A stretch of DNA of 16,736 nucleotides from Rodentolepis nana (taxonomy: Eukaryota > Platyhelminthes > Cestoda > Cyclophyllidea > Hymenolepididae): contig UZAE01014101.1 in the NCBI GenBank assembly GCA_900617975.1, positions 1 to 16,736 on the forward strand, given 5' to 3'. The notes under the pieces are model-generated. The model searched no databases. It was not told where the DNA came from and saw only the letters and a program-made list of their open reading frames with translations. Below are positions 9,831 to 16,736 of this stretch, piece after piece (position 1 is the stretch's first letter; every line of letters starts with the position of its first letter). The position numbers and the translations under genes are program-made.

Positions 9831-10918
9831 ATGAAAAGGGGCAAAGGCAAAGTGGGGCACGCGCACACATGGCTTTTCCCATTTTACTCCTCCATTATTC
9901 ATTCCTCGTCTTTCGTGTATTTTCACTCGTGGCGCAAGCACGCATATTTGTGGGTAGTAAGACAGGCATTTTTATATGGGCTCTTCATTTTATTATTATT
10001 TGCACCCAAAGTATATATTGCTGCATACCTCAAGACAGCATTCCAACACTGCAGTCGACCCTGAGGGATGATGAGGCTCACAAATTCATCCTCTTATCGA
10101 CCAGTTAAATCAGGAGCATCTATGAATTTTAAGGTGAAATACAGCACTAAATGCCAATTGAGTGTTCCAAGTTTTTTATCGATTCAGGAGCACAATTTAA
10201 TTCAATATGATAAAATTACAGCATCATTACCAGTATTGATTTTTTGTAAGCCTTTCGTGATAAATGTATGTTTGGTCAGAATTTGGGCCGGTTTGTTGTT
10301 AGACCACGCGGGCTATCTTCCTTGGGCTGTGAGAAAGTCTAGCTGTTTCCGCGTAAAAGTACATAATTTAATTATAGCCATGAGCCTTATGAATCACTTT
10401 TTATTCATGACCCATTTACGCTGACAAGTTGTGTTCGTCCATTTGAAGACCATAAAACTCTCTCACATTTACTCGCGAATAGATATTCCAATTTCTTACT
10501 TTATCAAAACCTCTTGGTAATGCATTGTAATTTTACAAGTTTAAGTATTTGAGAAATGACTAACCGCATTGGTAGGTAAATATCGGAAACTCACTTTTAA
10601 GATGGTGAAGGGAAAGCAAGTTTGAAAGCTCTATTCTATCAAAGGTTAAGGTTTAGTAATTCCATGAGGCTTATTTCGTTTCTCCGTCATCGACTTCATA
10701 TGAAAAATTCGCCGGAATGAAAGCATGAAATTTCTTACCCGTCTATTTTTCCATACTTTTCGTAGAATTCCTTGACTGTACAATGGAGTCTACCAGTTGA
10801 CATAGAGTATTCAGGTTAAATTGGCGTTCTTTTACAGTTTAAACCCTTCTTCATAAATGGATGGGATGATCATACGAATAAATGACTGGAATTCATAACT
10901 GAGGAGCTATTCTTATAG
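9831..10918. other. Non-coding stretch before the transposase remnant
   Basis: No gene can be supported. Overlapping + frames at 9831-10064, 9869-10108 and 10068-10424 use all three reading frames and show no family motif. The frame at 9869 begins with a hydrophobic stretch that looks like a signal peptide, but this is common in chance AT-rich frames. The N-terminal helix-turn-helix part of the transposon at 10919 and its left terminal repeat probably lie within the last 300-400 bases here, but I could not recognise them. Confidence 0.55.
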
Positions 10919-11785
10919 CGTATGCACGTCAAAGTTGCCCAAAAACCTGCTTCAGAAACAGTGCCAACTCACTCTACCATTGGAATTCGACTCTGTCATC
11001 ATGGTGAAGTTAATGGTTCAGGCTCATCCATGAATTTGGTACTCGATGAAGACATTCGCTATAAAAGGCTCATACAAGTGTAGTAGAGATCAACTTCACA
11101 CACAAAAGGCCCACGAACTTAGTCGTTTGACAAAAACGAAGAAAATTCTGATCGAAATGAAACATCGGACTGAAGAATGAAATATCAGGTTCCTTTCTGA
11201 TGGGAATAATCGTTGACAACATTAATCTCACATTGAGCAGAATAACAGACATTTGACTTGTATAGAGTTCAGAGGGCACTCTCGAGTCAAGTGAACTGAG
11301 CTTCCCAAAACGCTCGATTTTCGAATGTGTGCCCTCTTTCACTGCCCAGGGTGATGTAGGGTCACACCTCCTGCAGAATTTTCTAAAGTGGACCTAAGTC
11401 GATTTCAGATGCACACTTGTACTTCTTGTCTACTGTAGTAGACAAGACTTGGATAGCAAACGAGTGTAGCCATAAAGGGCCGTGTGTGTGGTGTCAGCAG
11501 TTTTGACCAGCCCACTGCCCCAACTCCGAGAAAGTGGAAGAGTGGTTGTCCACCACTTTTACGACTATATTAGTGCAAATGTCTATTTGGCCACGAAGTC
11601 CCCAGAACATAACCAGATGTCTGTGCTGGATACCGAGGAGAAAGTTGTTAATCGTAGTGCCAGCACTACCAAACTTAATCAGTGATTGAATTGATTAGAA
11701 GTAGTTTTTTGAGGCGATTTTCAGTTAACGTTTGAAGTGTACTTGTTCCAGTTTCCATACCTGAGTCAGGTTTGAGGCAGTAATA
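10919..11785 (+). pseudogene. Tc1/mariner-superfamily (maT-like) transposase remnant
   Basis: The intact enzyme would cut and rejoin transposon ends at TA sites using a DDE/D triad. Family landmarks appear in order but in changing frames. In the first frame are KVAQKPASE (10931-10957) and DEDIRYKR (11045-11068), the linker before the catalytic core. After a frame change at about 11081 come RDQLHTQKAHELSR and KTKKILIEMKH, then SDG at 11196-11204, matching the SDEK motif with the first Asp, and EQNNRHLTC (11235-11261), matching RRNDRWLC. A third segment gives STVVDKTWI and GPCVWCQQ, then PAH and VEEWLS (to 11551). A last frame gives FYDYISANVY and NRSASTTKL, then a weak C-terminal match near 11746-11782. 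The Asp after QQ and the Asp of the NPMD motif are disrupted. Several in-frame stops make it non-functional. As I recall, intact relatives space the last two Asp residues like DD37D (maT-type) elements. The superfamily is firm; the subfamily is inference. Confidence 0.82.
11424..11447. repeat. Perfect inverted repeat, 10-bp arms, 4-base loop
   Basis: TCTTGTCTAC and GTAGACAAGA are exact reverse complements separated by TGTA. The hairpin lies inside the transposase remnant, where the sequence also fits the STVVDK part of the protein, so it is probably a by-product of coding sequence plus mutation rather than a functional structure. There is no T-run after it and nothing to suggest a terminator. 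Confidence 0.75.
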
Positions 11786-12180
11786 TGCACCAACGGTAGT
11801 TATCTTGAATCGTACTCTTTCACAATAGTGAAATTCTAACGTCTATTGAATTTCATTTACCATTCTCCCTTTCCTTTCAACCATAATACTTTGAAATTAA
11901 TCTCTTTATATTAGAAATAATATTTAATATATCCCACCTATTAAACATTCCCACTATATTTCTTGCTTTACTACATTTCAGATAAATAGTAAAAACAATA
12001 ATAATAAATAATAATAATGTTACGGTAATTTCAGGCCTCCGTGTGTGCACTTTTATATAATCTTCCAAATTTCATTCAAGTAAATTTTTCGAAGAGGAGG
12101 GGCACGTTCATATATACAAATTATTTTCAAATCTCTAAAAGTTGGTCCCACTTTGCCAATAATGATGCTCAAAGTTCAAA
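11786..12180. other. Non-coding stretch between transposase remnant and copy C
   Basis: About 400 bases of AT-rich sequence. It should include the right end of the mariner-type element, but no terminal inverted repeat was matched to the left side. An AAT triplet tract lies at 11997-12018. The frames crossing 11877-12283 run from unique sequence into the dispersed repeat and are not genes. Confidence 0.6.
11997..12018. repeat. (AAT)n microsatellite
   Basis: An imperfect trinucleotide AAT tract with one AAAT interruption. Confidence 0.85.
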
Positions 12181-12503
12181 TATTCATTCATTCATTACAA
12201 ATGGCAGGCGTTTTGAATTGGCCCATTATCTGACTTCGGACTTCACGGAGGGGAGGAACATCAAAGTGAGAAAAATTCATTAGGGGGGAAAGAAGAGTGG
12301 TTCATAGGTGTAAGTGAGACAGACAGATAGACACAAATCAGGGAAAAGGTGAGGTGAGTACTGGGAAAGTGATCGAATATGACACACGGTGGGATCATGG
12401 TGGTTTGAAGTCAGAAGTCAACTGCCGGTTTATAGATTTTTTTGCCGTATGAGTATACGTTGCCCAGGATGCGCCACGTGGAGGTATGTCTATCGCACAC
12501 TCC
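12181..12503 (-). mobile_element. SINE-like retrotransposon, complete copy C
   Basis: Read on the minus strand, it starts GGAGTGTGCGATAGAC (12503 downward) and follows copy B through CACGTGG, CCTGGGCAACGT, a run of A, TCAAACCACCATGA, ATTCGATCAC, a CTGTCTGTCTC stretch and GATGTTCC, then ends in a tail of AATG units (+ strand ATTCATTCATTCATT at 12182-12196). It is diverged from B but nearly full length. It carries a small local duplication (GACTTCTGACTTC where B has GACTTC) and lacks the GATAACTA part of the 3' landmark. Possible target-site repeats, TTTAAAC before and TTTGAAC after, are short and imperfect, so the duplication is not firmly identified. The tail differs from B (AATG rather than AAAT units), which suggests tail evolution or different source copies. 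Confidence 0.85.
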
Positions 12504-15500
12504 ATGTTTAAACACTCACACGTCTAAATCTGGTCTTGACTGTGAGATTTCAATATTCTGAAATTCCGATTAGAGTGAGGAGAAAGTTTGCTGCTTTACT
12601 TAACCTTTTATACATTTAAATACTTCTGCCTTTCCCACTCTTTTAAATTATGAGGAAATTTTTAGTTCACAATGCTGAATTTAAGTCCTTGTATTCGAAT
12701 TGAAACGAATAGAAAAAAACTCGTAAAATATGTGATTGCATTTAGTTAAGGCTTGTTGTAGGAAAAAATATATTTCATAGAATATTGGTCGTTTCTAAGC
12801 GAGAACGTAAATTATACGATCTTTCGTTCCATGTGAGCCGATAAAAACTTTCGAAAGAGTTTATAGAAGTGGTCACCTGCTTATGCCTGAAATTTAGACT
12901 GAGATAAAACCGAATAGGATACGATAATAAATACCGACACTTAACACTGGAGAGTCAGCGGACACATATAAACTTAAGGTAGTACAGAGCATTTGGTTTC
13001 TTTAGAATTTTCTGCCGGGAAATAGACTATTCAAAGCTATTTGATTTACCCCATTCCTAAGATCATTTTCATCATGCCAACCGAATGCTTTTGTCAAAAA
13101 GTGGGAGGCACAGAGAGACTGAAGCGTGTTAATCGAACTCTGCTTTTCCTTTCTGCCTTCACCTTTTCCCTGCTAATACGCTCAGATTAGCTCCTTCGGA
13201 GGTACGTACGTGCCCGCATGTATGTGCCTATTCAGGTTTAACAAAAATTGAGGCTAACGAACAACTCTTACATTTTCAGTATTTGCGCGTAGGCAACGTG
13301 TCTTCTCCCTAATAGCCCAAAAAGCGGGCAATCTTCTATTGAATTCAGTGCAGTGGCTACAATCTAGGCAGGATTAAATAAAATTTCTTCAATCATTTGG
13401 AGGCCTGACCGTTAGAGGAGTCATACTCCCCAATTGTCCTAGTTACTTTTTTGGGTAGTCCAGTGGTGAATCACTCTCTTCAGACTTATTGATTAAAAAA
13501 CGAGAGCTACAAATTTTAGCTACCATATTATTTACCATAATTAAATTTACTAAAAATTGATTGATGCGCTTTTAAAGATCTTTTATGATTTATTTTTAAT
13601 CAGCATCACCACTAACAAAAACAAAGGACAGTTAAAAGTGTAAGTTCCCGAAAAATATTGAAAATTAACCCATTTCCAACTTAGCTGAATGTAGTTTCAT
13701 ATTGATTTATCGACCATTACAGAGATTATAATGAGTTTGTAAGGCACCTCCATGTAAGGTAGTCTATCGATCGTAAACTCCAATATACGCCAACAGCTGG
13801 TCCTGAACTGGTAAAATAATCAATTAAAGCTTGCTGGGAGTGACTATAACGGCAATGCAGGCATGTCTAATCGAGTAAGTTGGCACAAACCTCTGGGCTA
13901 AGGAACGAGTCAGACTTTGTTCCTTACTGTCCACTTTCTGGGTTGCATCTCTACATAATCTCTGAACCCGACTTATAGGTGTTTTTTGTGTCTCGAATAG
14001 CCCTGTAGCGCCTTTGTTGGTCACATAGAATATCTGCTGGGTGCCGCATTTGATCCACCTATCACACACGCTTTGGACTTCTCCGCCTCCACATTCAATT
14101 TTTAAATATTTTAATTCAGGTAACTAGGGCAACGAACTATTACTTTTGTTTGCCCAGTCAACTTAGAGATGGTAGTGTGGCTAGTGTAAACGGTTTTAAA
14201 CAGCAAAGTTGAAAAGTCGAGACGACTTGAGTAGATCAACCCAAAATGACCATAATTTAATGGGATTTGTCCATATTCCATTAAACAAGCATTTGATTTA
14301 TGAAGTGGAGAATGAAGAGTGATACTTCGTGGTAGGTAAATGTGAAAGATATTGTAGAAATTATTTGAGCAGACCTCATCTTTGATACTTAAATTAATTC
14401 AGAAAAGATTGTAGAGCTTTAATAATTATGGAAATTCAGCTGTTATGTAGCCTTCTACGTTAGATGACTCTAGGAGTTAATTATTTAGCAGAACTGACAA
14501 AATTAAATCTAATTGTTTATATTGCAACATGAAAAATGAAATGTAAATTGAAGATATTTATCGAAAGGAAGCGATAAAAGTACTTTGTAAAAAGCTAGCT
14601 CCATTGAGAAGAAATTCTTTGCTTTAGAAACACTGTAGTAAGGGAATTATCGATCAGCAACGTCTACAGAGCTACTTATACCTCAATTATTTACCTTTGC
14701 ACATTTTTCATTTTCTTCATATCTATCTCATCTTATTAACTCACCTCACTTGTCATCCATTAACGGACCAAGTTGCTGAACATTCGGATTGTCATGTGCT
14801 TATATATATGCGCTTCGAATTCCGGCCTTCTCAAGTGCAGTTAACATTAAATATCAAACTTTCCAATTGCATCATTTCTTCTCAGTAGCTTCATGAATTT
14901 CGTAAATTAATAACAAGGATGGCATCTGAAATGCTGCTTATCAACCCGTGCCCAATTACGCTTTATTTCATCAATCCTTGATCGCTTGCAGAATGCTATC
15001 TCCCTCCCTACTTCAGTATGCTATTGGGATATTCACTAGTCCATCCTTCCTCAACCTAAGTGAAAGAAAAAAGACCATTTCCGAATGTGCACATACGAAC
15101 TTCACGTCGTCCCATCACCGAATGATTCACATTTAGCCCCTAGAAGTCGCTGCCTTCCCACTCTCAACCCCTCTGGTTTGGCACATCTGAACATCCCATG
15201 TACGAGCAAAACTAACCAATGAAAGTTGAGGATGAAAGTACTTTTGAGGCAATAAGTCACCTCGGCCTCCGTCGAGTAACTAAACACATATTATGCACTC
15301 CATCCGGTGCACAAACGCAATTTAGACACTGCGAAAATGGAAGTGGAAGTGAGAGTGGGAGCCGGGGGTTCGAAAGCGGTCGGCTTCAAAATGAATTTGT
15401 TGAATTAAGCAGCCGTTCTACCCCCCGCCCTCCCCCCTTTGCAGTCATAAATTAGACTCTCACGGTGTACTTTTGGAAAGTATGATTTGGTACACTACAA

Positions 15501-16437
15501 TCAATAAATCAATTGTTTATCATAGATAGTGATACATGGTAGCACTTGCATTTGCCGAAAATAACGTTTTAAAACCTGAGTCTGGAAATGGCTAGGAATG
15601 TGCTCACAATAGGGCTTGTAGAGAGCTGATTAAGTCTCGAACTACCAAAGTAATTTTCCAAAACTTTGTGATAACATGTTGGAGGAAATGAAACAAAATT
15701 CAAAAACCAAGATTTCTCAATTTATAAGTATTCATTTTGGATAACATTTTGTTTTAATTATATCTATTTTCTTTACCAAATACTACTTTCAAGGCACAAA
15801 TCGGATTTGGGTGTTATATTTTTATCCCCGTAAGAATGACTTATTAATAAGAGCAAAATTTCGCCTTAACTTGAAATAGGGTTTAAATAAGAAGTTTAAT
15901 TAATTCCTTAAATTTATTGTTCGTGTAATGATAAGCCGCAAATTATTCGTTAAAGTTTGCCCGGTGTCGATACAACTTGCAAATACAAACTACAAAAAGA
16001 AACAGAATTATTTAACAGGAAGTAGATCAATTTAGAAGAAAAAATACGTATGAGGTAGATATGCATTAAAGCAAAATAATGGAGCTCAGATTTATTAGAT
16101 TTTTGGTCATTTTACTTTCGAAACACCGCCAAAATGCAGTCTTCATCATGACCTTTACCTTATTAGAGCTGGACTCTCTGCCTAAGATACCTATTTATTG
16201 AAACGTAGTCTCTTTCAACAACTCAAATAATATATCAAGTAAACCGCCGGTTTGTAGTGGCAAGAGGTACGCGAAAAGTCAACCAGATTACTCAATGGCC
16301 AGTTTATTGGCCTTCCAATATCCCGGTGAATGAATACTTAAAGAGAAATATGAGCATATTCACAAATAAACAGCCTCCTTATGAGCCGATTGGACGTACT
16401 TGCAGTTGCTAGAACTGAACAGGAGCTTTCCAATCCG
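12504..16437. other. Non-coding stretch, no gene seen
   Basis: About 3.9 kb, mostly AT-rich. Frames at 13824-14069 (-) and 15219-15455 (+) have less biased composition than most, the latter with a Gly/Ser/Glu-rich segment encoded by purine-rich repeats near 15340-15365, but neither matches a family I know or shows supporting splice sites. A short hairpin-like CTCCTTCGGAG sits near 13191-13201, followed by GTACGTACGT. No further transposon remnant, RNA gene or dispersed repeat was recognised. Confidence 0.62.
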
Positions 16438-16465
16438 CCCCCCCCCNCCCCCCCCCCCCCCCCCC
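16438..16465. repeat. Poly-C tract with an assembly N
   Basis: A run of C residues broken only by an N at 16447, so 27 called C plus one unknown base. It lies 48 bases before copy D. The unknown base shows that sequencing or consensus calling failed in this tract, so its true length is unknown. Confidence 0.95.
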
Positions 16466-16513
16466 GCCTTCACTTCCCTAAGACGTATAAAGATTCTTGA
16501 TATTATCGTTCCC

Positions 16514-16736
16514 GGGGTGGGTGATAGACTTACCTCCACTTGGTGCACCCTGGGGAACGTATACTCATACTACAAACTACCATGACCCCACTGCATGACA
16601 TATTCGACCACGTCCACAATACTCACCTTACATTTTTCTCTACCTTTGTGTCTGTCTGTCTGTCTTTTTTCATCTGTGATTTATTCTTCTATCCCCCTCG
16701 ACCTTATCTCACTTTGATGTTCCTCCTCTCTGTGAA
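16514..16736 (+). repeat. SINE-like dispersed repeat, copy D (3' end outside the window)
   Basis: It starts GGGGTGGGTGATAGACTTAC and follows the head of copy B, then continues with CAAACTACCATGACCC, ATTCGACCAC, a TGTCTGTCTGTCTGTC stretch and GATGTTCCTCC, leaving the window inside CTCTGTGAA. Compared with B it lacks about 32 bases, the A-rich segment and GCAGTTGACT just before TCAAACTACC. Its TGTC units are more numerous than in the other copies. The 3' tail and any target-site duplication lie beyond the window. Confidence 0.9.

Noticed and set aside
881..13770. Scattered ATCGAT/TATCGAT words (881, 5932, 6097, 6741, 9462, 10166, 13767) as DREF or BEAF-type sites
   Set aside because: They are spread singly over the whole window and none is a complete TATCGATA; the number is compatible with chance in AT-rich DNA.
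13824..14069. Minus-strand 81-codon frame with balanced composition
   Set aside because: No known motif was found in this frame or in the adjoining frames, and there are no supporting splice signals.
15360..15380. GGGGGTTCGAAAGC, resembling a tRNA T-arm/B box
   Set aside because: No acceptor stem, A box or anticodon arm lies upstream at tRNA spacing.
15219..15455. Plus-strand 78-codon frame with a Gly/Ser/Glu-rich segment
   Set aside because: The segment comes from purine-rich near-repeats, and no domain or exon boundary was recognised.

Overview
This window reads as non-coding nuclear DNA from a eukaryote, most likely an arthropod. It is AT-rich. No open reading frame looks like a conserved protein, and there are no operons, Shine-Dalgarno sites or bacterial promoters. 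Instead there are microsatellites, long poly-C/poly-G tracts, dispersed retroelement-like repeats and a decayed DNA-transposon gene. The arthropod assignment rests mainly on that transposase, which resembles a mariner-type family I recall as common in arthropod genomes; the species cannot be named. A single N inside a poly-C run at 16447 indicates a draft assembly.

The main structure is a dispersed repeat of about 320 bp present four times: copy A at 1-210 (+, cut by the window start), B at 5352-5671 (+, complete), C at 12181-12503 (-, complete) and D at 16514-16736 (+, cut by the window end). B, C and D share the same 5' start (GGRGTG followed by GATAGAC). A, B and C share a 3' end of short AT-rich tandem units of the AATA/AATG type. 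Copy B lies between near-identical 14-base direct repeats, as expected for retrotransposition by target-primed reverse transcription. The simplest reading is a SINE-like, non-autonomous retrotransposon family that I do not recognise by name.

The second mobile element is a Tc1/mariner-superfamily transposase pseudogene on the + strand at about 10919-11785. It can be followed through several reading frames from a DNA-binding/linker segment to the C-terminal tail. It has premature stops, at least three frame changes, and loss or disruption of two of the three catalytic acidic positions, so it cannot encode a working enzyme.

Between these lie long stretches with no supportable gene: 211-5337, 5686-10918, 11786-12180 and 12504-16437. 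They hold microsatellites (CT, CA, AAT and a 10-bp TGTGCGTGTG unit), four long homopolymeric C or G tracts of 17-28 bases, and a GC-elevated low-complexity patch around 6240-7480. The whole window could be intergenic or one large intron; the sequence alone does not decide. Nothing here works together as a pathway. What can be read is the insertion and decay history of two transposon types.
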